A stretch of 64,000 bases of DNA from positions 1 through 64,000 of the forward strand of contig NZ_CAKOET010000002.1 of assembly GCF_933208495.1 (NCBI RefSeq). Reading direction: 5' to 3'. Source of the DNA: Convivina praedatoris. Its GTDB lineage: Bacteria; Bacillota; Bacilli; Lactobacillales; Lactobacillaceae. Both the position numbers and the translations under genes were made by a program. Below are positions 56,866 through 64,000 of the stretch, in pieces. Under the pieces are notes generated by a model that saw only the letters and a program-made list of their open reading frames with translations, was not told the origin of the DNA and did not search any database. Position 1 is the first letter of the stretch. Each line of letters opens with the position of its first letter.

Positions 56866-57822
56866 TTACTTTAAGACAGCTAGCATTTGCTCTTGGAAAT
56901 CGGGTACGAAGCGCTTTTGGTCAACCAAGACAGCTGCTTGGGCAGTTGTTGAATCTAGCAAACGTTCAGTATCACCAATGGTGCGGCCGTAATCACCAGT
57001 TTGGTTGTCGTAAGTAACTTTCATGTTCAACGGTAGGGCCGTGATGTAAGAAGGGTCAATGCTGACGGCCACGGCTAGTGGATCATGCAAGGCTGCACCG
57101 TTTTCATTGATACCAAGATCATGGTAAGCATCAATGTAGTAATCAACGATATCAGCATATTTTTGTCCTGCTACTGTACCTAATTCACGCCATTCAGCTG
57201 TGTGAGCTTTGGTAAGTAGTGTCCGTAAGGTAACATCTAAGCCAACCATTGTTAGGTTTTCTTGATGACGGAAAACGACATCGGCTGCTTCAGGGTCTTG
57301 ATGAATATTAGCTTCTGAAAATGGGGTTACATTACCAGGGACACTTAAAGCACCACCCATTAAGGTTGTTTGGCCAATTAATTGACCAACTGCTGGATCA
57401 ATTTCGAGCGCTTTGGCTAGGTTAGTGAGGGGGCCGGTTGGTAGCATGATTAGTTTGTCTTGATACTGATGGGCAGCTTCTATTAAGAAGTCAACACCAC
57501 TTTGATTGCTAACTTGATTTTTAGCAGTGGTTAATTCGACATCTCCGATACCATTTTTCCCGTGAATTTGTTGTGAAATGGGCATGACATCAAAATGGTC
57601 TGTCGTACTTGAATGTCCTTCACCGATGAAAACCGGTACATCATCAGCACCTAATAGGTGTAACAAATTTAAAGTGTTTTGAGCAGCTATTTGGTTAGTG
57701 GTATTACCATAACTGGCAATCACACCAATTAAATCAACATCAGGATTGCCGATTGCATAGGCTAAAGCCAAAGCATCATCAACACCAGTGTCCAAATCAA
57801 GAATCATTTTTTTCTCTGCCAT
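56866..57822 (-). CDS. Nucleoside hydrolase (inosine-uridine preferring type)
   Basis: A 318-residue calcium-dependent enzyme splitting ribonucleosides to base and ribose. The signature DLDTGVDDALALAYA (Asp9, Asp11, Asp15, Asp16) and the conserved LPTGPLTNLAKAL and GGALSVPGN are present, with the late ALHDPLAVAVSIDP supplying a calcium ligand. AATGGAGAAATA lies upstream of the ATG. It is divergent from the ferredoxin-NADP reductase gene. Confidence 0.92.
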   Translation of the reverse strand: MAEKKMILDLDTGVDDALALAYAIGNPDVDLIGVIASYGNTTNQIAAQNTLNLLHLLGADDVPVFIGEGHSSTTDHFDVMPISQQIHGKNGIGDVELTTAKNQVSNQSGVDFLIEAAHQYQDKLIMLPTGPLTNLAKALEIDPAVGQLIGQTTLMGGALSVPGNVTPFSEANIHQDPEAADVVFRHQENLTMVGLDVTLRTLLTKAHTAEWRELGTVAGQKYADIVDYYIDAYHDLGINENGAALHDPLAVAVSIDPSYITALPLNMKVTYDNQTGDYGRTIGDTERLLDSTTAQAAVLVDQKRFVPDFQEQMLAVLK

Positions 57823-57915
57823 TGCTATTTCTCCATTTTTTCGTTACTTTCATTATAACAAGTGCATTGCTAAAAAAATAACATGAGTTCATTTAATTTT
57901 AGGAAGAAGGATATT

Positions 57916-58911
57916 ATGACTGAAGTCTATGATATTGTCATTATTGGTGGCGGCCCGGTGGGAATGTTTGCTGCTTTTTATGCTAGTTTACGAGATGCAA
58001 AAGTTGCCTTAATTGAGGCCTTGCCTGAGTTGGGTGGGCAGCCGTTAGCTTTGTATCCTGATAAAAAAATCTACGATGTACCAGGGTTGTTAGGGGTTAC
58101 GGGTCGTGATTTGGTTACCAATTTAAAAGAACAAATGGGTCTGTTTAAAGTTGATATTCTTACTGATACGACTATCATTAATGCTAGTCGGGCTAATGAT
58201 TTGTTTACATTAACTACTGATAAAGCGACTATCTTACTAGCTAAAACAGTTATAATGGCGACCGGTAAAGGTTCATTTGAACCACGACGGCTTCAAATTG
58301 AAGAAGCATCCAAGTTTGAAGGGGTTGGTTTATCCTATTTTTTGTCCCAACCGGAGGTATTAGCGCACAAAATTGTTGCCATTGTCGGTGGTGGTGATTC
58401 AGCAGTTGAACTTGCTTTAGCGGTTGAGCCTTATGCTAAAAAAACATATTTAATCCATCGTCGCGAAAGATTTCGGGCTTTGGAACAAAGTGTTAAACAA
58501 TTAGAAAATAGCCAAGTTGAAGTTTTAACGCCTAAAAAAGTAACCGGTATTGAGCGCCGTGCTAATGGACAATTACAAGTGAATTTGAGCCATATTAAAG
58601 AGGCTAACGTCACCGAGAACTTACTAGCGGATCAATTAATCGTACAATACGGTTTTATTTCACAAGATCAAGTGATACGGGAGTGGGATGTAGCCCCAGA
58701 ACGTGATCTTTATGGGGTGCTGGTGCGAGAAAATTTTGTCACTTCTCAACCAGGATTATTTGCCATTGGGGATGTTAATTCCTATCCAGGGCAGGCAGAT
58801 TTGATTGCCATCGGTTTTGGCCAGGCACCTGAAGCCGTTAATGCTGCGATTCGCTGTTTTGATCCAGACCGAGGTGGTCCGGGCCATTCTAGTAGTTTAA
58901 TTATTGAATAA
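57916..58911 (+). CDS. Ferredoxin/flavodoxin-NADP reductase, thioredoxin-reductase-like (YumC type)
   Basis: A 331-residue FAD enzyme. The FAD site is VIIGGGPVGMFAAFYAS, the NADP site is VAIVGGGDSAVELAL, and the late FAD block is GLFAIGDVNSYPGQADLIAIGFGQAPEA. The redox CxxC of thioredoxin reductase is absent, which places it in the YumC group. AGGAAGAAGG (57901-57910) supports ATG 57916; an upstream ATG at 57883 lacks such a site. Confidence 0.9.
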   Translation: MTEVYDIVIIGGGPVGMFAAFYASLRDAKVALIEALPELGGQPLALYPDKKIYDVPGLLGVTGRDLVTNLKEQMGLFKVDILTDTTIINASRANDLFTLTTDKATILLAKTVIMATGKGSFEPRRLQIEEASKFEGVGLSYFLSQPEVLAHKIVAIVGGGDSAVELALAVEPYAKKTYLIHRRERFRALEQSVKQLENSQVEVLTPKKVTGIERRANGQLQVNLSHIKEANVTENLLADQLIVQYGFISQDQVIREWDVAPERDLYGVLVRENFVTSQPGLFAIGDVNSYPGQADLIAIGFGQAPEAVNAAIRCFDPDRGGPGHSSSLIIE

Positions 58912-58943
58912 AAAACAGCATTCCAAAGGATGCTGTTTTTTTT
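58911..58943. terminator. Bidirectional terminator between the reductase and nuclease genes
   Basis: AAAAACAGCAT-TCC (58911-58924) pairs with GGA-TGCTGTTTTT (58928-58940) with one bulge. It touches the stop codon of the minus-strand nuclease gene. Confidence 0.85.
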
Positions 58944-59793
58944 AAGATTGGAGTTGAACTTCCCCCGTTTGATAATTAATCGTAACGCCGGGTTGAACGT
59001 TGAATATCCAGTAATTAAGATTGAGACTTTGGCCGTTATCTTCGACTGATTTAGCCATATAATGAACACCTCGAGCGAGCCGATCGGTTCCCTGATAGAG
59101 GGGAGTAACTTGACCACGGATAGAAATATTCGGATGTTGTTTCAGCGCATTGCGGATATCATCTTCCGGTACTAATTGACCGGGGTAGGCATTTTCAACT
59201 CGTGTGCCAGTGGTCATATTTTCAGTAACCATGGTGGGCATGCCAAAGAATTGGTATCCGACGATATGTGATTTGTTCCAAAGGGCCTGTTTACTGCCAC
59301 CTAATTCGACTTGTGGATTAACATGGGTACCTCCAACCCATTTTTGCCCATTATAATGATCATTAATATACCAACCAGAAGGTCGAACATCGCTGGGAAT
59401 CCGTGCTGGCCGTTTAGTAACTTTTTGAAGGGTGGCTTTGTTAACGACAAAGTTAGCCTGTTGTGACCGTCCCAAACTATCTAGAGGGGATAGGGCAAGG
59501 CCATCAGTTGGTCGTAGACGACTATTTTCACTAGGAAATTGTTCGGCCAATTCGCTCTGTGAAAAAGCGGCTTGATTATCATTGATGTGGACTACATCAC
59601 CATCTAGGGTGCCATCCCATTTTAAGGCTAATAAATCTTGGTTGGAACGGATTTGAGCGCTATTGAAATTACCAGTGGGTGCCTTATGAGAATTAGGCTG
59701 CTTCCAGAAAAAAGCTAGTGCTAATAAAGCTAATAGCAGGCCTAGGGCCACCCAGCGACGATGGTTTGATTTAATATTTTTTTTACGAGCCAT
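58942..59793 (-). CDS. Membrane-anchored DNA/RNA non-specific endonuclease (EndA/NUC1-like)
   Basis: A 283-residue protein with an N-terminal membrane segment (about 13-30) and an extracellular beta-beta-alpha metal nuclease domain. The active-site block is WNKSHIVGYQFFG in place of the usual DRGH, followed by TTGTRVENAYPGQ with the metal-binding Asn. Relatives degrade external DNA or act in DNA uptake. It overlaps the end of the ABC ATPase gene by 1 nt and so belongs to the cystine transporter operon, an unusual pairing. Confidence 0.85.
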   Translation of the reverse strand: MARKKNIKSNHRRWVALGLLLALLALAFFWKQPNSHKAPTGNFNSAQIRSNQDLLALKWDGTLDGDVVHINDNQAAFSQSELAEQFPSENSRLRPTDGLALSPLDSLGRSQQANFVVNKATLQKVTKRPARIPSDVRPSGWYINDHYNGQKWVGGTHVNPQVELGGSKQALWNKSHIVGYQFFGMPTMVTENMTTGTRVENAYPGQLVPEDDIRNALKQHPNISIRGQVTPLYQGTDRLARGVHYMAKSVEDNGQSLNLNYWIFNVQPGVTINYQTGEVQLQS

Positions 59794-60527
59794 TAGAAAG
59801 TCATCGCCCCTAAGAATTGTTGAATCCGTGGGTTGTCAGAAGTAAAGAAGTTTTCTGTGTCACCTTGATAGCCTAAATTACCATGATCGATAAATAAAAT
59901 GCGGTCGGCAACCTGACGAGCAAAGGCCATATTATGAGTCACAATGACCATGGAAGTATTTTGCTCAGCCAAACTCCGTAGAATTCGCAGTACTTGTGCT
60001 TCTAATTCAGGATCAAGGGCGCTGGTTGGTTCGTCTAAGAGTAAATATTTAGGTTGCATGGCTAAGGCACGAATAATTGCGATTCGCTGTTGTTGTCCAC
60101 CAGAGAGTTGATAAGGAAAGCGATTGGCTAATTCGGTCATCTCAAATTGTTCTAAGAGCTTTAAGGCTTGCTGATTAGCCACGGCCTTGGTTAATTTTTT
60201 AACGTGAATTAGTCCTTCAGTTAAATTATGCAACACATCTAGGTGAGTAAACAGTGCTTTTTCTTGAAAAACCATGCCAAACTGCTGGCGCACTTTTAAA
60301 ATTGTTTGGTTACTGATGACTTGGTTAAAAGCTAGTTGTAAATCATCTAAAATCATTTCGCCACTAGTTGGTAGTTCCAATAAATTCAGTGACCTCAGGA
60401 GCGTAGATTTTCCGGAACCAGAGGGTCCTAAGATAGCGGTAGTCTGATGGGCTGGAAAGGTTGTTGTAATATCGTTTAGCGCAACTTGATTCGGATATTT
60501 TTTTGTTAAATTATTGACTGTAATCAT
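59793..60527 (-). CDS. Polar amino-acid (cystine-type) ABC transporter ATPase
   Basis: A 244-residue ATPase: Walker A GPSGSGKST (34-42), Q-loop QFGMVFQEKALF, signature LSGGQQQRIA, Walker B LLLDEPTSALD and H-loop VTHNMAFA. Its closest architecture is the TcyC/GlnQ group. The start overlaps the permease stop (ATGA). Confidence 0.93.
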   Translation of the reverse strand: MITVNNLTKKYPNQVALNDITTTFPAHQTTAILGPSGSGKSTLLRSLNLLELPTSGEMILDDLQLAFNQVISNQTILKVRQQFGMVFQEKALFTHLDVLHNLTEGLIHVKKLTKAVANQQALKLLEQFEMTELANRFPYQLSGGQQQRIAIIRALAMQPKYLLLDEPTSALDPELEAQVLRILRSLAEQNTSMVIVTHNMAFARQVADRILFIDHGNLGYQGDTENFFTSDNPRIQQFLGAMTF

Positions 60528-61222
60528 TGAGCAAACCTCGATGTATAAGCTTCTAAATAGTGCTGTCCGATTGATAGTATAGAAGTTAAAAAGGCATAAA
60601 CTATAGCGACTAGAATATACATAGATAAAATACGATAATTTTGGGCCGCAATTTGCTGACTGAGATAAAACATTTCCACGATGGTAATGACGCTGGCTAA
60701 GGAAGTGTCTTTTAGTAAAGAAATTAAGGAATTACTTAGTGGTGGGATTGAAATCCGAGCTGCTTGTGGCAAAACGACATAAAGATAAACTTCCCAGTTA
60801 GACATGCCTAACGAAAGACCGGCTTCTTTTTGAACGTACGGCACTGATAAAATTGCTGCTCGAATGGTTTCAGAAGCATAGGCACCGGTATTGAGCGAGA
60901 AAACAGTAATTGCCGATATCCAAGCATTGGCAAAAAAACTAATATGAGCATTGGGTAGCCCGTAAAATACAATGAATAATTGCACAATGAGGGGCGTGGA
61001 ACGAAAGGTCCAGACATAGAAGGCTGCAACCCCCTTTAATATTTTTAAAAAGGCTGCTGCCCATTCATTCTTGGGTGGTTGGCTGAGACGAATTAAAGCT
61101 GTCACTAAGGCAAATACTAGTCCTAGGCTAAAAGACATTATTGTCAAGGGAATCGTATATTGTAGCGCTGCTTGGAATAGGCTGGGTAGATATTTGACTG
61201 CTAATTCAAAAAATTCCGACAT
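60524..61222 (-). CDS. Polar amino-acid (cystine-type) ABC transporter permease
   Basis: A 232-residue membrane protein with about five helices and the EAA loop EAGLSLGMSNWEVYLYVVLPQA that contacts the ATPase. FRSTPLIVQLFIVFYGLP is typical of the HisM/GlnP family. A single permease gene implies a homodimer. It follows the binding-protein gene after 23 nt. Confidence 0.93.
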   Translation of the reverse strand: MSEFFELAVKYLPSLFQAALQYTIPLTIMSFSLGLVFALVTALIRLSQPPKNEWAAAFLKILKGVAAFYVWTFRSTPLIVQLFIVFYGLPNAHISFFANAWISAITVFSLNTGAYASETIRAAILSVPYVQKEAGLSLGMSNWEVYLYVVLPQAARISIPPLSNSLISLLKDTSLASVITIVEMFYLSQQIAAQNYRILSMYILVAIVYAFLTSILSIGQHYLEAYTSRFAQ

Positions 61223-61245
61223 AGTAGGCGTTATTCCTTTGCTAT

Positions 61246-62034
61246 TTATTCATGGGATAAGTCAGTACCAAAATATTTTTTTGATAATTTAGTTAAGGTA
61301 CCATCTTTTTCCAACTCTTCAATTGCCTTGCTAATATCTTTTTCTAGTTTGACGTTTTCTTTTTTAAGAAGTGGACCGGATGGCTGCGACTTAACTTCAC
61401 TAGAAATATCAACCGTTGTTAAATTAGCGTTAGGATTTTGCTTTTGCCAAGCAGCAAAGGCACCTAAGTCGTTTAGCGAACCTTCAGCCCGGTTAGTAGT
61501 AATTAAATTCATGGCTTCAACAATACCTGGAACAGCCACAATCTCGGCGCCATGATCGCGGGCAATTTGTCCATAATTAGAAGTCGTTGATTGGGCCATC
61601 TTTTTACCTTTGATGCTTTCTAGATTAGTTAGGCTCTGGTCATCACTACGCTTGATTAATACTGTTTTGGGATAAATATAAGGTGTTGCTAAGCGATAGG
61701 TCTTCTTACGTTCAGGGGTAATACCAACGTTGTTCATGACAACATCGTAACGATTACTTCCTAAACCAGCAATTAAGGAATCCCATTTAGTTTGGACAAA
61801 TTTTGTTTTTAGATGTAGTTTATCGCCGACAGCTTGGGCAACATCGACTTCATAACCAGTTAATTTGCCACCTTCACGATAGGAAAATGGGGCATAGGTT
61901 CCCTCTAGGCCTACAGTTAAAGTTCCTTTGGTGATTGTCTCAGATTGACTACTTTGGCCGTAATAGCGTGTGATGCCAATGATACCGCCGACCACGACCA
62001 GTATACCAACTAACAGAATAACAACTTTTTTCAT
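61246..62034 (-). CDS. Cystine-type ABC transporter substrate-binding protein
   Basis: A 262-residue solute receptor. After one N-terminal membrane helix (about 4-23) it reads GTLTVGLEGTYAPFSYREGGKLTGYEVDVAQAV, TKWDSLIAGLGSNRYDVVMNNVGITPERKKTY and a final TLTKLSKKYFG, closest to the FliY/TcyA cystine receptors. There is no lipobox cysteine, so it is probably held by an uncleaved anchor. GGGAG precedes the ATG. The leader upstream carries a reading frame with Cys codons and a terminator. Confidence 0.9.
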   Translation of the reverse strand: MKKVVILLVGILVVVGGIIGITRYYGQSSQSETITKGTLTVGLEGTYAPFSYREGGKLTGYEVDVAQAVGDKLHLKTKFVQTKWDSLIAGLGSNRYDVVMNNVGITPERKKTYRLATPYIYPKTVLIKRSDDQSLTNLESIKGKKMAQSTTSNYGQIARDHGAEIVAVPGIVEAMNLITTNRAEGSLNDLGAFAAWQKQNPNANLTTVDISSEVKSQPSGPLLKKENVKLEKDISKAIEELEKDGTLTKLSKKYFGTDLSHE

Positions 62035-62054
62035 ATCTGAATCTCCCTGTATAT

Positions 62055-62088
62055 AAAAAACCGCCCTAGATAAAAGCTAGGGCGGTTT
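62055..62088 (-). terminator. Leader terminator of the cystine transporter operon
   Basis: On the minus strand AAACCGCCCTAG (62088-62077) and CTAGGGCGGTTT (62069-62058) form a perfect 12-bp stem followed by T's. It lies 21 nt before the binding-protein start and so acts as an attenuator. Its 5' arm can also pair with the end of the leader reading frame. Confidence 0.93.
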
Positions 62089-62139
62089 GCTAGTTACGAT
62101 GATTTTGAAGTGTAGAAAATATACGTCAAAATACCGGTG

Positions 62140-62193
62140 CTAACAAGCGCCCGGCGTTAAACAAACTAATTTAGTAGGGTTAAACAATGACAT
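62140..62193 (-). CDS. Putative cysteine leader peptide (MSLFNPTKLVCLTPGAC)
   Basis: A 17-codon frame with GGAGG (62203-62199) 5 nt before the ATG and a TAG at 62142-62140. Codons 11 and 17 are TGT (Cys), the latter directly before the stop. The stretch GGGCG-C-TTGTTAG (62152-62140), covering Gly-Ala-Cys-stop, can pair with CTAGCAA-AC-CGCCC (62091-62078 region), the 5' half of the terminator. This is the layout of a ribosome-controlled attenuator responding to charged tRNA-Cys. Translation and function are inferred. Confidence 0.72.
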   Translation of the reverse strand: MSLFNPTKLVCLTPGAC

Positions 62194-62215
62194 AATATCC
62201 TCCAACATATTCATC

Positions 62216-62244
62216 AGTTTAGCGGTCTTATCATACTTTGTCAA
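62216..62244 (-). promoter_or_regulatory. Promoter of the cystine transporter operon
   Basis: On the minus strand: perfect TTGACA (62244-62239), a 17-bp spacer and TAAACT (62221-62216). Transcription should start about 16 nt before the leader peptide. Confidence 0.82.
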
Positions 62245-62399
62245 CTATAATGATGGTTATAATTGTAATTGGTTTAATTTTGTTTTTCTCTTATATTGAT
62301 TATTTTAAAGGACTTTATCTGTTTGTTTTATATTATTTATCAGATTGGCCTAGTTATTGATTTACTTTGCAATTACAATCTTTAAAGCGGTTTATCAGC

Positions 62400-62428
62400 C
62401 TTCCTGGTCTATTAAAATTTGATATAAT
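62400..62428 (+). promoter_or_regulatory. Probable metG promoter
   Basis: A perfect TATAAT (62423-62428) with only a weak -35 (CTTCCT, 62400-62405) at 17 bp. The leader is too short for a T-box. The rest of the divergent gap (62245-62400) is AT-rich and I see nothing else in it. Confidence 0.5.
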
Positions 62429-62471
62429 AAAGCTAATTGGTCCGCCATTAGGGCTAGAAAGAGAGACTCAT

Positions 62472-64000
62472 ATGTCAGCGAAAAATACTTTTTATATTAC
62501 TACTCCAATTTACTATCCATCCGGTAAGTTACAATTGGGTAATACTTACACGACAGTGTTGGCCGATGCAGCTGCCCGTTACCATCGTTTGTTGGGGGAT
62601 GATGTTTTTTTCCTCACCGGAACTGACGAACACGGTTTGAAAATTCAACAAAAAGCAGAGGCTGCCGGTACAACCGAGATGGCCTATTTGGACGGGATGG
62701 CGAAGCAAATTAAAGATTTGTGGCAATTGATGGATATTTCTTATGATCGTTTTATCCGAACAACCGAAGCAGATCATGAAAAAGCAGTTCAAAAAATCTT
62801 TGAGACCTTGTTAGAGAAGGGTGATATTTACAAGGGTAAATATGAAGGCTGGTACTCAGTTTCTGATGAAGAATACTTTACTGAGTCACAGTTAGCCGAA
62901 GTATTCCGTAATGACGAAGGGCAGGTAACTGGTGGCATTGCCCCTTCAGGCCATGAAGTGGAACGAGTTCAAGAAGAAACTTACTTCTTTAAAATGAGTA
63001 AATATGCTGACTGGTTAGTTGATTATTATCATAGTCATCCAGACTTTATTCAACCAGAATCACGGATGAATGAAATGATTCACAATTTCATCGAACCTGG
63101 TTTAGAGGACTTGGCAGTTACGCGGACTTCCTTTAACTGGGGCGTGCCTGTTCCGGGTGACGAAAAGCATGTTATTTATGTTTGGATTGATGCTTTGGCT
63201 AACTATATTACAGCTTTGGGATATGGTAGTGATCGAGATGAACTTTTCCAAAAGTTCTGGCCAGCTAATGTTCAATTGGTTGGAAAAGAAATTGTCCGTT
63301 TCCACACGATTTATTGGCCAATTATGCTTCATGCTTTAGGTTTGGAACTTCCTAAAGAGATTATAGGTCATGGTTGGTTAGTAATGAAAGACGGTAAGAT
63401 GTCTAAGTCTAAGGGAAATGTTATTTACCCAGAAGTCTTAGAAGAACGTTACGGTTTGGATGCTGTTCGTTACTATTTACTCCGATCGATGCCATTTGGT
63501 AATGACGGAGTCTTTACACCGGAAGACTTTGTTTCAAGAATTAACTATGATTTAGCCAATGATTTGGGTAATTTGTTAAACCGAACGGTGGCGATGATTA
63601 ACAAGTATGTTGACGGCGTTGTGCCAGCCTTAGATATTGGTAAGACACCTTTTGATCAAGAACTAGTTAATACTATTGGCCAAAGTATTGCTGATTACCA
63701 AAAGCATTTTAAAGACATTCGGACCGCCGATGCCATTGAGGATGTTTGGGCGATTGTTCGTCGGGCGAACAAGTATATTGATGAAACGCAACCATGGGTT
63801 TTGGCCAAGGAAGCTCAGCATGATAACGCTAATACTAAGATTACTGAGTTAACCGATGTCATGGCGCATTTAGCGGGTGCTCTGCGGGTAATTGCCGTAT
63901 TAATTCAACCAGTTATGACCCAAGCGCCTAAACAGATTTTTGCTCAATTAGGCTTGGACTATCCTGAAGAAGGTATTAAATTGGAAGGTTTGGCCTTTGA
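62472..64000 (+). CDS. metG: Methionine-tRNA ligase (3' end outside window)
   Basis: The first 509 residues of a class I synthetase charging tRNA-Met. [40 protein letters not shown] and [10 protein letters not shown] match MetRS of Bacillus type. The HIGH motif reads QLGN (residues 21-24), so the first histidine is replaced by glutamine. AGAGAG precedes the ATG. The frame is open to the window edge. Confidence 0.96.
   Translation, partial: MSAKNTFYITTPIYYPSGKLQLGNTYTTVLADAAARYHRLLGDDVFFLTGTDEHGLKIQQKAEAAGTTEMAYLDGMAKQIKDLWQLMDISYDRFIRTTEADHEKAVQKIFETLLEKGDIYKGKYEGWYSVSDEEYFTESQLAEVFRNDEGQVTGGIAPSGHEVERVQEETYFFKMSKYADWLVDYYHSHPDFIQPESRMNEMIHNFIEPGLEDLAVTRTSFNWGVPVPGDEKHVIYVWIDALANYITALGYGSDRDELFQKFWPANVQLVGKEIVRFHTIYWPIMLHALGLELPKEIIGHGWLVMKDGKMSKSKGNVIYPEVLEERYGLDAVRYYLLRSMPFGNDGVFTPEDFVSRINYDLANDLGNLLNRTVAMINKYVDGVVPALDIGKTPFDQELVNTIGQSIADYQKHFKDIRTADAIEDVWAIVRRANKYIDETQPWVLAKEAQHDNANTKITELTDVMAHLAGALRVIAVLIQPVMTQAPKQIFAQLGLDYPEEGIKLEGLAF

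Noticed and set aside
62245-62471. T-box upstream of metG
   Set aside because: There is no T-box sequence (TGGNACCGCG type) or terminator between the TATAAT and the start codon, and the leader is too short.

Overview
This window looks like chromosome from a low-GC lactic acid bacterium, most likely in the Leuconostocaceae (Weissella or a close relative). The evidence is the low-GC Firmicutes codon use, AGGAGG-type ribosome binding sites, an LPNTG-anchored serine-rich adhesin, a DUF4811/MFS pair, an RpoC of Bacillus-like size, and a bacterial-ancestor gene order (mrnC-rlmB-sigH-rpmG-secE-nusG-rplKA-rplJL, dnaX-recR-yaaL-tmk-darA-holB-rsmI) with several losses. Species cannot be fixed from the sequence alone. 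Most of the window is core genome. The accessory material is the adhesin at the left edge, a CI/Cro-like regulator pair beside it, a pair of orphan membrane paralogues after rpoC, and a few transporters.

Layout. 1-4.1 kb: 3' part of a giant serine-rich repeat surface protein, then a divergent pair of helix-turn-helix regulators sharing operators. 4.1-13.3 kb: pgk, helD, coaA, a drug-type MFS exporter with a DUF4811 partner, a cold-shock gene, gpmA and a uracil permease. 13.5-20.1 kb: complete F1Fo-ATPase operon atpBEFHAGDC. 20.2-28.3 kb: tRNA-Glu, a ketopantoate reductase-like gene, trpS, a gluconate-type permease behind a cre site, an LCP cell-wall ligase, a lysine riboswitch with an APC permease, and a TetR regulator. 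28.3-36.9 kb: rpoB-rpoC with a structured leader, then two paralogous membrane proteins. 37.0-42.2 kb: mrnC, rlmB, sigH-like gene, rpmG, secE, nusG, rplKA and rplJL with leader RNAs. 42.3-49.8 kb: rsmC-like, tadA, SRP RNA, dnaX, recR, yaaL, tmk, darA, holB, rsmI and a thioesterase in a tightly overlapping run. 49.8-58.9 kb: galE, CPBP protease, a structured intergenic region, fructokinase, a C26 hydrolase with an amino-acid permease, tRNA-Lys, VanY-type carboxypeptidase, deoxynucleoside kinase, nucleoside hydrolase and ferredoxin-NADP reductase. 58.9-62.2 kb (minus strand): a cystine-type ABC transporter operon ending in a nuclease gene and preceded by a putative cysteine leader peptide. 62.5 kb to end: 5' part of metG.

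Regulation by RNA is the main theme. Promoters followed by terminator-like hairpins stand before rpoB, nusG, rplJ, the lysine permease, the C26 hydrolase and the cystine transporter. The strongest candidate for something undescribed is the last. A well-translated 17-codon reading frame with cysteine as codon 11 and as its last codon (62193-62140) can form an antiterminator with the 5' half of an intrinsic terminator, which is the geometry of classical ribosome-mediated attenuation, ahead of a cystine-type importer. Other points worth checking are an intergenic region with mutually exclusive helices at 51.5-51.7 kb, cysteine-free (zinc-module-less) clamp-loader subunits DnaX and HolB, a six-codon reading frame with a strong Shine-Dalgarno just before nusG, and a lysine riboswitch whose P1 helix competes directly with its terminator.
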